The notes: generated by a model not told the origin, from the sequence alone. A DNA stretch of 64,000 nucleotides from Erythrobacteraceae bacterium (GCA_947479055.1 CANJYE010000006.1:25579-89578), one strand, 5' to 3'. Numbered from the stretch's first letter, positions 27,624-37,540 are shown. Numbers and translations are program-made.

Positions 27624-28976
27624 ATGATCGTTTCGAGCGCCTTTCGCGGAAAACGCTACGCGGTGCTGGGGCTTGCCCGCTCGGGCATGGCCGTGGCCGA
27701 AAGCCTGCTGGCGAGCGGGGCCGAAGTCACCGCATGGGACCGGCAGGAAGAACCGCGCGCGCTGCTGGCAGGGCGCGCCACCATCGCCGACCTGCTCGAG
27801 ATCGACCTCGCGGGCTTTGACGGCGTGGTCGTATCGCCCGGTGTACCGATCAACACCCATCCCATCGCGCAGGCCGCGCGCAATGCAGGTGTGCCGCTGA
27901 TCGGCGATATCGAGCTGTTTGCGCAGGCCCGGGCAGAATTGCCGGCCCACCGGGTGGTTGGCATCACCGGCACCAACGGCAAGTCCACCACCACCGCGCT
28001 CGTCCACCACATCCTCAAAAGCGCCGCGATCCCGGTCCGGATGGGCGGCAACATCGGCCTGCCGATCCTGGGCCAGAAGCCTTTGTCACCGGGCGGGGTT
28101 TATGTGCTGGAGCTGTCGAGCTACCAGATCGACCTGACTTTCACGCTCGCTTGTGACGCTGCAGCGCTCAGCAATATCACTCCCGACCATCTTGACCGCT
28201 ATGACGGGTTTGCAGGCTATGCCGCTTCCAAGGCGCGGCTGTTCGCGATGCAGCGCGCGGATCAGTTCGCAGCCTTCGGTTGCGCCGACGAGCCGACCTC
28301 GGCGATTGCCGGGACAGAGCGCGCACGGCGGGCGGAAGGGCGGGCGGTCTGCGTCCAGCCGCAAGTCTGGAGCGCCAGCCAGCCAGACTGGCCTTCGCTG
28401 CAAGGCCCGCACAATCTTCAGAACGCGGCGATTGCGATTGCGCTGGTGGATTCACTTGGCGTCACCGAGGCGCAGTGGCGCCCGGCGCTGGCCAGTTTTC
28501 GCGGCCTTGCCCACCGGATGGAGCGGGTGGGGGAATATAACGGCGTGCTGTTCGTCAATGACAGCAAGGCGACCAACCCGGAATCGACTGCGCCTGCGCT
28601 GGCGGCCTGGCCACCCGCACCGAACCGCCGGATTCACTGGATTGTCGGCGGCTTGCCCAAGGGCGGGGACCTTGGCGGCTGCGCCGAGCATTTCGGCAAT
28701 GTCGCCGCCGCCTATACCATTGGCGAGGCCGGCCCGCGCTTTGCCGAACTGCTCGAACCGGTGATGCCGGTCGAGCGCTGCGAAATGCTGAGCGAGGCGG
28801 TCAAGCGCGCGATCGCGGCGGCCCGGCCCGGCGATGTCGTGCTGTTTTCCCCCGCCTGCGCCAGCTTCGACCAGTTCCGCGATTACGAGATGCGGGGCGA
28901 TTGCTTCCGTCAGGTCGTCGCCGCGCTGGCGGGCGAAGGGGCCGGGCATGAACCGGACGTGCGGGCGCAGCCATGA
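27624..28976 (+). CDS. murD: UDP-MurNAc-L-alanine:D-glutamate ligase
   Basis: A 450-residue Mur ligase adding D-Glu, the second stem residue. It has the N-terminal Rossmann start KRYAVLGLARSGMAVAE, the P-loop TGTNGKST at about 115-122, GGNIGLPIL, ELSSYQIDLT, NITPDHLDRY, and FVNDSKATNPEST. All are MurD markers. It overlaps ftsW by four bases. Confidence 0.96.
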   Translation: MIVSSAFRGKRYAVLGLARSGMAVAESLLASGAEVTAWDRQEEPRALLAGRATIADLLEIDLAGFDGVVVSPGVPINTHPIAQAARNAGVPLIGDIELFAQARAELPAHRVVGITGTNGKSTTTALVHHILKSAAIPVRMGGNIGLPILGQKPLSPGGVYVLELSSYQIDLTFTLACDAAALSNITPDHLDRYDGFAGYAASKARLFAMQRADQFAAFGCADEPTSAIAGTERARRAEGRAVCVQPQVWSASQPDWPSLQGPHNLQNAAIAIALVDSLGVTEAQWRPALASFRGLAHRMERVGEYNGVLFVNDSKATNPESTAPALAAWPPAPNRRIHWIVGGLPKGGDLGGCAEHFGNVAAAYTIGEAGPRFAELLEPVMPVERCEMLSEAVKRAIAAARPGDVVLFSPACASFDQFRDYEMRGDCFRQVVAALAGEGAGHEPDVRAQP

Positions 28977-30244
28977 GCGCGTCCCGCCCCTATGTCCCCC
29001 GCTTCGGCGAGAAGGCCCCCACGCTCCCGGCGATGCGGCGCAACCGGCGCGCAGAGCTGAAGATCTGGTGGCGCGAGATAGACCGGCCACTGCTGGTGAT
29101 GATCCTTTTGCTGATGGCGATCGGCAATGTCGCGGTGGCGGCGGCTTCCCCCGCTAGCGCGCGTCGGCTGTCCACTTCGGCCGAGCATCTTCCCGATCTC
29201 TATTTCTGGACGACGCACCTGCGCTGGCAGTTCCTGGGCATCGTCACCATGCTGGGCGCCTCGATGCTGCCGCGCGATCTGGCGCGGCGGGCGGGGATTG
29301 TGCTGGGCCTGTCGATGATGGGGGCGTTGCTGCTGGTCCCGTTCATCGGCCATGAAGTGAACGGCGCGCGACGCTGGCTTAATCTCGGCTTTACCTTCCA
29401 GCCGTCCGAATTCCTCAAGCCGGCCTTTGCGATCACGCTGGCGTGGATCCTGTCCTGGCGCGTGCGCGATCCCAATCTGCCGGTGATCCCGATGACCGCC
29501 GGGATCATGGGACTGACCGGCATCCTGCTGATGGCCCAGCCGGACTTCGGCTCGACCATCCTGTTTGCGGGCGTATGGTTCGTGATGGTGCTGCTGGCTG
29601 GCATTCCGGTGCAGCGCATCGCCATCATGGGCGCGGCCGGCGCGGTGATGATCGGGGCGACCTACCTGTTCTATGACAACGCCCGCCACCGGATCGATTC
29701 CTTCCTTGGCGGCGGCGAAGCCTTCGACCAGGTCGATCTGGCCAGCCGCACATTGCTGGCCGGTGGCTGGACCGGCAGCGGGCTGTGGCTGGGCATCCGC
29801 AAGCTGTCACTGCCCGAAGCGCATACTGACTACATTTTCTCGGTGATCGGCGAGGAATTCGGCCTGCTGGTCTGCGCGCTGGTGGTGATGCTCTATCTCG
29901 CCATCATCGTGCGGGTGCTGGTGCGGCTGGTGGGCGAGGAGGAACTGTTCGCGATCCTGGCCGCCACCGGCCTTGCCGCGCAGTTCGGCGGGCAGGCCTT
30001 CATCAACATCCTCGTCAATCTCCAGCTGTTTCCCTCCAAGGGCATGACCCTGCCGCTGGTCAGCTATGGCGGTTCGTCCACCATCGCGCTGTGCCTGACG
30101 ATCGGCTTCCTGCTGGCGATCACCCGCCGCAATCCCTACCTGACTCGCGACAGGTTCAACTTCCGCGCCGCGCTGGGTCTCGGGCCGCGCAAGTCGGCGG
30201 CCAGGCAGGTCGGGCGGGTCGCAAGCAAGGAGCAGGCGCGATGA
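28973..30244 (+). CDS. ftsW: Septal peptidoglycan glycosyltransferase FtsW
   Basis: A 423-residue SEDS-family polymerase with about ten membrane helices. Family markers include NGARRWLNLGFTFQPSEFLKPAFAI (in parts), LMAQPDFGSTIL with the catalytic-region Asp, the loop DFHxDF-equivalent region AHTDYIFSVIGEEFGL, and LPLVSYGGSS near the end. It polymerises lipid II at the septum with FtsI. It is slightly long because of a hydrophilic N-terminal extension of about 35 residues. It overlaps murD and murG by four bases each. Confidence 0.96.
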   Translation: MSASRPYVPRFGEKAPTLPAMRRNRRAELKIWWREIDRPLLVMILLLMAIGNVAVAAASPASARRLSTSAEHLPDLYFWTTHLRWQFLGIVTMLGASMLPRDLARRAGIVLGLSMMGALLLVPFIGHEVNGARRWLNLGFTFQPSEFLKPAFAITLAWILSWRVRDPNLPVIPMTAGIMGLTGILLMAQPDFGSTILFAGVWFVMVLLAGIPVQRIAIMGAAGAVMIGATYLFYDNARHRIDSFLGGGEAFDQVDLASRTLLAGGWTGSGLWLGIRKLSLPEAHTDYIFSVIGEEFGLLVCALVVMLYLAIIVRVLVRLVGEEELFAILAATGLAAQFGGQAFINILVNLQLFPSKGMTLPLVSYGGSSTIALCLTIGFLLAITRRNPYLTRDRFNFRAALGLGPRKSAARQVGRVASKEQAR

Positions 30245-31419
30245 GCCGCGCATCGAAACACTACGTCCTCGCCGCCGGTGGCACGGGTGGGCACATCACT
30301 CCGGCCTTCGCGCTGGCGACCGAGCTGGAGCAGCGCGGCCACCATGTCGCGCTGATCACGGACGAGCGGGGCGCGGCCATTCCCGGCAAGCCCCGATCAC
30401 TCACTGCGCATATCCTCCCCGCCGGGCGAGTGACGAAGAACCCGCTGAGCTGGCTGAGCGGCGTGCGCGGCATCCTGGAAGGCCGGCGCATGGCCTTGCG
30501 CCTGTTCGAAAGCTTCGAGCCGAGCGCGGTGGTCGGGTTCGGCGGCTATCCGGCATTGCCCGCGCTGCTGGCGGCGACTTCGGCCGGAATTCCCGCGATC
30601 ATCCATGAACAGAACGCCGTGCTGGGCCGGGTCAACCGCCTTTTGGCCGGGCGGGTCGATGCGATCGCCACCACGTTCCCGGATGTCCAGCGGCTGGCGG
30701 AAAAGCATGGCCACAAGGTCCATTGCGTTGGCAATCCAGTCCGTGCCGAAGTGCTGGAATTGCGCAACAGGCCGTTCCCGCCGTTCAGCGAGGACGGGTT
30801 GCTGCGCGTGCTGGTGACCGGCGGCAGCCAGGGCGCGCGGGTGCTGTCCGAAGTGGTGCCCGATGGCCTTTCCATGTTGCCGCCCGCTCTGCGTGCGCGG
30901 TTGCAGGTGACCCAGCAATGCCGCCCGGAAGATCTGGAGGCGGTGCGCCAGCGCTATGCCAGCCACGGCATTCCGGCTGAACTGGGCACCTATTTCGAGG
31001 ACATGGCTTCGCGGCTGGCCGATGCGCATCTGTTCATCGGCCGGGCCGGGGCCTCGACCATCTGCGAGCTGACTGCGGTGGGCCGCCCGGCCATCCTGGT
31101 GCCGCTGCCGATCGCCACCGACGATCACCAGACAGTCAATGTCCGCGAGATGGTCCGGGCGGGGGGCGCGCGGGCGATCCGGCAGGAGCAATTCACCGGC
31201 AAGGAGCTGGCCAAGCAGATCCAGGCCATGGCCCAGCATCCGGCCACGCTGGCCAATGCCGCCCATGCCGCATGGAACTGCGGGCGGCCCAATGCCGCGA
31301 GGGCCCTCGCCGATCTGGTCGAAAGCTTCGGCGGTGCACCGCTGATGGACGTCATCAGGATGGGCGGCGAGGCAAAGGCCACCACGCGTGAAGCGCTGGC
31401 GCTGGAGGAGGCCCAATGA
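30241..31419 (+). CDS. murG: UDP-GlcNAc:lipid I N-acetylglucosaminyltransferase MurG
   Basis: A 392-residue GT28 enzyme at the inner face of the membrane that makes lipid II. The N-terminal glycine loop [15 protein letters not shown] (about 11-25), [14 protein letters not shown] and [15 protein letters not shown] form the acceptor half. [20 protein letters not shown] and [13 protein letters not shown] form the donor-sugar half. ATG 30241 is chosen because it gives the four-base overlap with ftsW and the normal N-terminus. It overlaps murC by four bases. Confidence 0.97.
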   Translation: MSRASKHYVLAAGGTGGHITPAFALATELEQRGHHVALITDERGAAIPGKPRSLTAHILPAGRVTKNPLSWLSGVRGILEGRRMALRLFESFEPSAVVGFGGYPALPALLAATSAGIPAIIHEQNAVLGRVNRLLAGRVDAIATTFPDVQRLAEKHGHKVHCVGNPVRAEVLELRNRPFPPFSEDGLLRVLVTGGSQGARVLSEVVPDGLSMLPPALRARLQVTQQCRPEDLEAVRQRYASHGIPAELGTYFEDMASRLADAHLFIGRAGASTICELTAVGRPAILVPLPIATDDHQTVNVREMVRAGGARAIRQEQFTGKELAKQIQAMAQHPATLANAAHAAWNCGRPNAARALADLVESFGGAPLMDVIRMGGEAKATTREALALEEAQ

Positions 31420-32825
31420 AAGGCGTTGGCACCGAGATCGGCACGATCCACTTCGTCGGCATCGGCGGGATCGGCATGTCGGGCATTGCCGAGGTGATGC
31501 ACAACCTGGGTTACCGGGTGCAGGGCTCCGACATTGCCGAAGGCTATGTGGTGGAAGGGCTGCGCGCGAGGGGGATCAAGGTGATGATCGGCCACAAGGC
31601 CGAAAATCTGGGCGATGCCGCCGTCGTTGTGACTTCCACCGCGGTCAGGCGTGACAATCCCGAAGTGGTTGCCGCGCTGGAACTGCGCGTGCCGGTGGTC
31701 CGCCGCGCGGAAATGCTGGCCGAACTGATGCGGCTCAAGAACACGGTGGCGGTGGCCGGCACCCATGGCAAGACCACCACCACCAGCATGGTCGCGGCCT
31801 TGCTCGACGCCGGCGGGGTCGATCCCACCGTCATCAATGGCGGGATCATCAACAGCTACGGCTCGAACGCCCGACTGGGAGCGAGTGACTGGATGGTGGT
31901 GGAAGCCGACGAAAGCGACGGCAGCTTCCTGCGGCTTGACGGCACGATCGCGGTCGTCACCAATATCGATCCGGAACATCTCGATCATTACGGCAGCTTC
32001 GACCGGGTCCGGCAGGCCTTTGTCGAATTCATCGAGAACGTGCCGTTCTATGGTGCGGCGGTGCTGTGCATCGATCACCCGGAAGTTCAGGCGGTGATCC
32101 CCAAGGTGCGCGATCGCCGGGTCATCACCTATGGCTTTTCCGCCCAGGCCGACGTGCGCGGCGAAGGGGTGACCCCCTATCCCGGCGGCAACCGCTTCAC
32201 GGCCGTGCTGCGCGCGCGCGACGGCAGCTTCCGCCGGATCGAGGATATCGCCCTGCCGATGCCCGGCCGCCACAATGTCCAGAATGCGCTGGCGGCAGTG
32301 GCGGTGGCGGTGGAAATGGGCGTTGCGGATGAGGTGATCCGCACCGGCTTTGCCAAGTTTGGCGGGGTCAAGCGCCGCTTTACCAAGGTGGGCGAGGTGG
32401 ATGGCGTCAGCGTGATCGACGATTACGGCCATCACCCGGTGGAAATCCGCGCCGTGCTGGCCGCAGCCCGAGAAGGGGTGAGGGGCCGGGTAATCGCCGT
32501 AGTCCAACCGCACCGCTACACTCGCCTGCGCGATCACATGGATGAATTCCAGACCGCCTTCAACGATGCCGACATGGTCTATGCCGCGCCAGTCTATCCC
32601 GCTGGTGAACGGCCGATCGAAGGCGTCAATTCCGACACGATGGTAGCGGGAATGAAGGAACGCGGCCACCGTTCCGCTCATGTCATCGCCGGGCCGGACG
32701 CACTGGCCGATGCGCTGGCGGGCACGGTCCAGCCGGGCGACATGGTCGTCTGCCTTGGCGCGGGAGACATCACCAAATGGGCGGCGGGGCTGGCCGATGG
32801 GATCCGGGCACGGAGGGCGGTATGA
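31416..32825 (+). CDS. murC: UDP-MurNAc:L-alanine ligase
   Basis: A 469-residue Mur ligase adding the first stem residue. The start [23 protein letters not shown] (in parts) is the MurC Rossmann signature. The P-loop [13 protein letters not shown] is near residue 112. [25 protein letters not shown] and [10 protein letters not shown] follow. It overlaps murG by four bases and murB by four, the shared ATGATG carrying two possible murB start codons. Confidence 0.97.
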   Translation: MKGVGTEIGTIHFVGIGGIGMSGIAEVMHNLGYRVQGSDIAEGYVVEGLRARGIKVMIGHKAENLGDAAVVVTSTAVRRDNPEVVAALELRVPVVRRAEMLAELMRLKNTVAVAGTHGKTTTTSMVAALLDAGGVDPTVINGGIINSYGSNARLGASDWMVVEADESDGSFLRLDGTIAVVTNIDPEHLDHYGSFDRVRQAFVEFIENVPFYGAAVLCIDHPEVQAVIPKVRDRRVITYGFSAQADVRGEGVTPYPGGNRFTAVLRARDGSFRRIEDIALPMPGRHNVQNALAAVAVAVEMGVADEVIRTGFAKFGGVKRRFTKVGEVDGVSVIDDYGHHPVEIRAVLAAAREGVRGRVIAVVQPHRYTRLRDHMDEFQTAFNDADMVYAAPVYPAGERPIEGVNSDTMVAGMKERGHRSAHVIAGPDALADALAGTVQPGDMVVCLGAGDITKWAAGLADGIRARRAV

Positions 32826-33808
32826 TGGCGGGGCCTGACCGCAGCGCGGCATCCTTCGACAAGCTCAGGATGAGCGCGACTGGTTCTTTACCCAGATCCG
32901 CTCAGGCTGAGCCTGTCGAAGCCCGCGCGCTGCCGCTCGCCCGGGGCAAACTTACCGCGCAAGCCCCGCTCGCCCCGCTGGTGTGGTTCAAGGCCGGCGG
33001 CGCGGCGCAGTGGCTGTTCGAGCCGAAGGATGTGGCCGATCTTCAGGCCTTCCTGCGCGATCTTGATCCGGATGTGCCGGTCATGGCCCTAGGCCTTGGC
33101 TCCAACCTCATCGTGCGCGATGGCGGGGTTCCGGGCGTGGTCGTGCGGCTGGGCAAGGCCTTTGCCAAGGTGGAACGGGTGGATGCCACCACGCTCGATT
33201 GCGGCGGCGGGGCGAGCGGGATTCTCGTCTCCTCCACCGCGCGCGACCATGGCATCGCGGGCCTCGAATTCCTCCGCTCGATCCCCGGCACGGTCGGCGG
33301 CTTCGTGCGGATGAACGGCGGGGCCTATGGCCGCGAGGTCAGGGATATCCTCACGACCTGCGACGTGGTGCTGCGCGATGGCGCGCTGGTGACGCTGCCG
33401 GTCGCGGAGTTGCGCTATACCTACCGCCATTCCGAATTGCCCGATGGCGCGATTGTCGTCGCCGCGCGGTTTCGAGGGAGTCCGGGCGATCCGGCGGCGA
33501 TCCAGGCCGAGATGGACCGGATCAGCGCCAGCCGCGAAGCGTCGCAGCCGCTGCGCAGCAAGACCGGCGGCTCCACCTTCAAGAATCCGCCGGGGCACAA
33601 GGCGTGGGAATTGGTCGATGCCGCCGGTTGCCGCGGCCTCGCCCTGGGCGGCGCGCAGGTGAGCGAGAAGCACACCAATTTCCTCATCAACACCGGTGCC
33701 GCCACCAGCGCCGAGATCGAGGCGCTGGGCGAGGAAATTCGGCGACGGGTGAAGGCGCAAAGCGGCACTGAGCTGGAATGGGAAATACAGAGAGTGGGGA
33801 AGTCATGA
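32822..33808 (+). CDS. murB: UDP-N-acetylenolpyruvylglucosamine reductase with an N-terminal repeat-encoded insertion
   Basis: A 328-residue FAD enzyme that forms UDP-MurNAc. From about residue 40 it is a normal type II Mur[60 protein letters not shown] and the late [21 protein letters not shown]. Residues 11-34 are not MurB-like: they are the translation of a palindromic repeat (see 32853-32923). The frame stays open, so the enzyme is probably active with a longer, flexible N-terminus. If initiation were instead inside the repeat, the coupling to murC would be lost; the ATG at 32870 in LRMSA is a possible internal start. It overlaps the DUF4262 gene by four bases. Confidence 0.93.
   Translation: MMAGPDRSAASFDKLRMSATGSLPRSAQAEPVEARALPLARGKLTAQAPLAPLVWFKAGGAAQWLFEPKDVADLQAFLRDLDPDVPVMALGLGSNLIVRDGGVPGVVVRLGKAFAKVERVDATTLDCGGGASGILVSSTARDHGIAGLEFLRSIPGTVGGFVRMNGGAYGREVRDILTTCDVVLRDGALVTLPVAELRYTYRHSELPDGAIVVAARFRGSPGDPAAIQAEMDRISASREASQPLRSKTGGSTFKNPPGHKAWELVDAAGCRGLALGGAQVSEKHTNFLINTGAATSAEIEALGEEIRRRVKAQSGTELEWEIQRVGKS
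32853..32923. repeat. REP-like palindromic repeat inside the murB 5' end
   Basis: Two inverted arms of about 24 bp (32853-32876 and 32899-32923) share TTCGACA, GCTCAG and TGAGCG with about three mismatches, around a 22-bp centre. The arm sequence is the type often seen as an intergenic repeat in sphingomonads, recalled from general knowledge and not searched here. In this frame it codes SFDKLRMSA and AQAEPVEA. Only this one copy was noticed in the window. Confidence 0.75.
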
Positions 33809-34302
33809 CCGACGAACCTGCTCTGGATGATTATGAACAGCGAATTCTTGACTGTGTCGAGAACGACGGTTGCTTTGTGACCGGCGTTTTTGATCCTGAG
33901 GGCAATGAGCCTAATTTCGCGTATTCTATCGGTTTTACAAAGTCTTTGGGGCAAGGGGAGGTAATTGTATTTGGCCTCTCCCATTCGCTGATGCAGCAAA
34001 TGGTGAACCTCATCTGGAAGGCCTGCGACGATGGAGCAAGATTAGTTGAAGGGGCTAAATTTCCAGGAATTCTGGATGGCTTTGAGGTTGTTGCGCGTGC
34101 GGTTGCGAAAGAACGCATTACCTCGGATTTATTCAATTCAGCGATGTGGTTTCATCGCCGAACCTTTGGAACGGAACTCTGCGAAGCCTACCAGATTGTT
34201 TGGCCAGGCGCGCAGCAGGGGCTTTTTCCTTGGGACGAAGGTTGTGACGATTACGTTATCTCTCAACAGCCTGCTCTATACCAAATGAGACTCAATTCAT
34301 GA
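33805..34302 (+). CDS. DUF4262 protein inserted in the dcw cluster
   Basis: A 165-residue protein. The segment DYEQRILDCVENDGCFVTGVF, then PNFAYSIGFTKSLGQGEVIVFGLS, and a late YQIVWPGAQQGLFPWDEGCDD fit DUF4262, a family of unknown function often met in accessory or toxin-related settings. By hand count the gene is 242 G+C of 498 (48.6%), far below its neighbours, and it uses codons such as TTA and AGA that are rare around it. It overlaps murB by four bases (ATGA) and ddl by four, so it is translated in step with cell-wall genes. It is not a standard dcw gene. Recent acquisition is inferred. Confidence 0.85.
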   Translation: MTDEPALDDYEQRILDCVENDGCFVTGVFDPEGNEPNFAYSIGFTKSLGQGEVIVFGLSHSLMQQMVNLIWKACDDGARLVEGAKFPGILDGFEVVARAVAKERITSDLFNSAMWFHRRTFGTELCEAYQIVWPGAQQGLFPWDEGCDDYVISQQPALYQMRLNS

Positions 34303-35240
34303 CGCTCCTCAAACTCCATGTCGCCGTCCTGATGGGGGGCTGGTCCAGCGAACGCGAAGTGTCGCTGATGAGCGGCAATGGCGTGGCCGATGCGCTGGAA
34401 GCGCGCGGGCACAAGGTCACGCGGATCGACATGGGCCGCGATGTCGCCGCGCGGCTGGCCGATGCCGCGCCCGACGTGGTGTTCAACGCGCTCCACGGCG
34501 TGCCGGGGGAAGATGGCACGGTGCAGGGGCTGATGGATCTGATGGGCCTGACCTATACCCATTCCGGCCTCGCCACCTCCGTCATCGCCATCGACAAGCA
34601 GCTGACCAAGCAGGCGCTGGTGCCGCATGGCATACCCATGCCGGGAGGGCGGATCGTTCAGAGTGCAACGCTGTTCGACGGCGATCCGCTGCCGCGCCCC
34701 TATGTCCTGAAGCCGGTCAATGAAGGCTCCTCGGTCGGCGTGGCGATCGTGATGGAGGATAGCGGCTGCGGCCATCCGATCCGTCGCGATGCGGTGGGGC
34801 CGTGGCAGGAATTTCCCGAACTGCTGGCCGAACCCTTCATTCGCGGGCGTGAACTGACTGCTGCCGTTATCGGTGATCGGGCCCTGTGCGTCACCGAACT
34901 GAAGCCCCAGAGCGGCTTTTACGATTTTGCGGCCAAATACACCGAGGGCATGACCGAGCATGTCTGCCCAGCGGAAATTCCCGACGAAATCACCGAAGCC
35001 TGCAAGGATTACGCCTTGCGCGCCCATCGCATTCTGGGCTGTGCGGGCACCAGCCGGTCCGATTTCCGCTGGGACGATCATCAGGGCGTGGAAGGCATCT
35101 TCCTGCTGGAAACCAACACCCAGCCGGGGATGACCCCGCTCAGCCTGGTGCCGGAACAGGCGCGCTATTGCGGGATGGATTACGGCGATCTGGTCGAGGC
35201 GATCATCGCTGACGCTCTGCGTGGAAAGGATGCGCCATGA
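34299..35240 (+). CDS. ddl: D-alanine:D-alanine ligase
   Basis: A 313-residue ATP-grasp enzyme making the D-Ala-D-Ala dipeptide used by MurF. It has the start VAVLMGGWSSEREVSLMSG, FNALHGVPGEDGTVQGL, YTHSGLATSVIAIDKQLTK, KPVNEGSSVGVAIV and the C-terminal LLETNTQPGMTPLSLVPEQA. All active-site regions are present. It overlaps the DUF4262 gene and ftsQ by four bases each. Confidence 0.97.
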   Translation: MTLLKLHVAVLMGGWSSEREVSLMSGNGVADALEARGHKVTRIDMGRDVAARLADAAPDVVFNALHGVPGEDGTVQGLMDLMGLTYTHSGLATSVIAIDKQLTKQALVPHGIPMPGGRIVQSATLFDGDPLPRPYVLKPVNEGSSVGVAIVMEDSGCGHPIRRDAVGPWQEFPELLAEPFIRGRELTAAVIGDRALCVTELKPQSGFYDFAAKYTEGMTEHVCPAEIPDEITEACKDYALRAHRILGCAGTSRSDFRWDDHQGVEGIFLLETNTQPGMTPLSLVPEQARYCGMDYGDLVEAIIADALRGKDAP

Positions 35241-36223
35241 GCCAGACAATCAAGCGCAAGGCGCATGGCGTGCGCCGCTCTGCCGCCGCACAGGGTGCGA
35301 AGGCCAAGGTCAGAAAGGCCCGGGTCACTTCAGGCAGCGCAATCGATGCGGCGATGCGCTGGCTGCCGTTCACCGAGGAACAGCTCCATCATTTCTTCCT
35401 TGCGCTGATCCTGGGCAGCGCGGTGGCATTGGCCTGGATCGTCGCCAGCCTTGCCGGGCTGCCCGCGCTGGCCAGCATGCAGGTCGCGGCGATGGCGGCG
35501 GACGCGGGCTTCGAGGTGCGCCGTGTCGATGTGCGCGGGGTCGAGCGGATGAACGAACTCAAGGTTTACGAGCGCGTGCTGGGTGAGCGCGACCGGGCGA
35601 TGCCGCTGGTCGATGTCGAAGGGCTGCGCGCGCAATTGCTCGAACTGCCGTGGGTGGAAGACGCGCGGGTATCGCGCCAGCTGCCCGAAACACTGGTGGT
35701 CGATATCGTCGAGCGCAAGCCCCATGCCGTGCTGCGCAGGCCCGGCAGACTGGTGCTGATCGACGCGACCGGCCATGAACTCGAACCGGTTTCTCCGGCC
35801 AATGCCAAGGGCATGCTGGTCATTTCCGGCCCGGGGGCGGGCAGGCAGGTGGCCCAGCTGACCCTGCTGCTCGATGCCGCCCCGGCGCTGCGTCAGCGGG
35901 TGGACGAGGCGGAATGGGTCGGCAACCGCCGTTGGAACCTGACCTTCGACACCGGCCAGGTACTGGCTCTGCCGCAGGGCGAGAAGCCTGGGGCGATGGC
36001 GCTGGTCTCCTTCGCCCGGCTCGACGGGGTCAACCGCCTGCTCGGCGGGCGGGTCGCGATGTTCGACATGCGCGCGCCGGAACGGATCTACATGCGCGTG
36101 CCGGGCCGGGCTGCCGAGGAGGCTGCCGCAGCCGCCGCAGCGAAGGCCGCCAAGGTGGCAGAGGCCGCCCAGTCCGACGCCAGGGAAGCTGCCAAGCCCA
36201 CCACCAGGGAGGAAACGCACTGA
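35237..36223 (+). CDS. ftsQ: Cell division protein FtsQ
   Basis: A 328-residue bitopic divisome protein. It has a basic cytoplasmic N-terminus of about 50 residues, one membrane helix (FFLALILGSAVALAWIVASL) and a POTRA domain (FEVRRVDVRGVERMNELKVYERVLG), then the FtsQ beta domain with LPWVEDARVSRQLPETLVV and RKPHAVLRRPGRLVLID. The last 40 residues are an Ala/Lys/Glu-rich tail (AAAAAAAKAAKVAEA region). It overlaps ddl by four bases and ftsA by one (TGATG). Confidence 0.95.
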   Translation: MSQTIKRKAHGVRRSAAAQGAKAKVRKARVTSGSAIDAAMRWLPFTEEQLHHFFLALILGSAVALAWIVASLAGLPALASMQVAAMAADAGFEVRRVDVRGVERMNELKVYERVLGERDRAMPLVDVEGLRAQLLELPWVEDARVSRQLPETLVVDIVERKPHAVLRRPGRLVLIDATGHELEPVSPANAKGMLVISGPGAGRQVAQLTLLLDAAPALRQRVDEAEWVGNRRWNLTFDTGQVLALPQGEKPGAMALVSFARLDGVNRLLGGRVAMFDMRAPERIYMRVPGRAAEEAAAAAAAKAAKVAEAAQSDAREAAKPTTREETH

Positions 36224-37506
36224 TGGCCCCGCCTCCCCGCATTTCCCGCGTGTTCGGCGCGGTCAACATCGGCTCCTTCCGCATCTCGGCGATGATCGCG
36301 GGCCTGTCCGAGACCGGTGAGATGGTCGTGCTCGGCTCCGGCCATCGCGCGGCGCAGGGGATCAGGCGCGGCTATGTCACCGACATGGCTGCGGCCACCT
36401 ATGCCGTGCGCGACGCGATCGAGCGGGCCGAAAAGCTGGCCGGGACCAGTGTATCCAAGGTCTGGATCGGCTGTTCCGGCGCGGGCCTGACCAGCCGGAT
36501 CAGTCAGGTCGAGATCGATATCGGCGGGCGACGGATCGAGGATCACGATGTCGAGCATCTGCTGGTCGCCGCGCGCGAAAGTCTCCAGCCCGACGGGCGG
36601 ATGGTGCTGCATGCCCAGCCGGCCCATTACACGCTGGACGGTGCCCATGGCGTCGCCAACCCCAAGGGGCTCCATGCCGAACGGCTGGGGGTCGATATCC
36701 ATGTCATGCTGGCCGAAGGCGCACCGATCCGCAACATCACCGAGGCGGTGCAGAACGCCCATCTCGATGTCGAGGCGGTGGTCGCCTCGCCGATTGCGGC
36801 GGGCTATGCCTGCCTTTCGCCGGAAGAACGCGAACTGGGCGTCGCGCTGATCGAGATCGGCGGTGAAGTGACCAATGTCTCGGTTTATGCCTCCGGCATG
36901 CTGGTCGGGCTGGTGGCGATCCCGCTTGGCTCGGGCGACGTGACCGACGCCATTGCCAGCGAATTCGGCATCCGCCGCTTCCAGGCCGAACGGCTGAAAT
37001 GCGTGTCCGGCTCCGCCATCGCCAGCCCGACCGACCATCGCGAGTGGGTGCCGGTCAATGGCCCGGGTGAGGAAGGAGCTGGCCCGGTCGCTCGCCATGC
37101 CGACGACAAGAACCGCATCCCGCGCGCCGAACTGGTCTCGGTCATCACGGCCCAGCTCGGCCGACTGATGGAAGATGTCGGCAAGGCCCTGAAGTTCATG
37201 GGCTTCAGCGGGCAGCAGGGCCGCCAGGTGGTGCTGACCGGCGGCGGTTGCGAACTGGCCGGGATTGCCGATTACATCCAGTCCGCGCTGGGCCGCCCGG
37301 TGCGGATCGGCCGCCCGCCGCAGTTGAAGGGCCTGCCCGAAGCGCATGCCGTGCCCGGATTTTCGACGCTGGCCGGGCTCGTACTCTATGCCGCAGCCGA
37401 TCCGGTCGACATCCGCACCATCGGCCCGACCTATCAGCCGGCAGTGCGCTACGCCGGGCTGGGGCTCGTCCAGCGGGTGTTTAGCGCACTCAGGGAGTAT
37501 TTCTGA
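36223..37506 (+). CDS. ftsA: Cell division protein FtsA
   Basis: A 427-residue actin-like protein that ties FtsZ filaments to the membrane. Markers are the phosphate-1 region GAVNIGSFRISAMIA, the 1C domain around GIRRGYVTDMAAATYAV, phosphate-2 LIEIGGEVTNVSVY and the adenosine motif LTGGGCELAGIADYIQ. The end VQRVFSALREYF is the amphipathic membrane-targeting helix. ATG 36223 overlaps the ftsQ stop by one base. A 136-bp gap separates it from ftsZ, the first real break in the cluster after mraY. Confidence 0.96.
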   Translation: MAPPPRISRVFGAVNIGSFRISAMIAGLSETGEMVVLGSGHRAAQGIRRGYVTDMAAATYAVRDAIERAEKLAGTSVSKVWIGCSGAGLTSRISQVEIDIGGRRIEDHDVEHLLVAARESLQPDGRMVLHAQPAHYTLDGAHGVANPKGLHAERLGVDIHVMLAEGAPIRNITEAVQNAHLDVEAVVASPIAAGYACLSPEERELGVALIEIGGEVTNVSVYASGMLVGLVAIPLGSGDVTDAIASEFGIRRFQAERLKCVSGSAIASPTDHREWVPVNGPGEEGAGPVARHADDKNRIPRAELVSVITAQLGRLMEDVGKALKFMGFSGQQGRQVVLTGGGCELAGIADYIQSALGRPVRIGRPPQLKGLPEAHAVPGFSTLAGLVLYAAADPVDIRTIGPTYQPAVRYAGLGLVQRVFSALREYF

Positions 37507-37540
37507 TGCCACGGCGGGCGCCTTCCGGGGGTCGCGTCAC

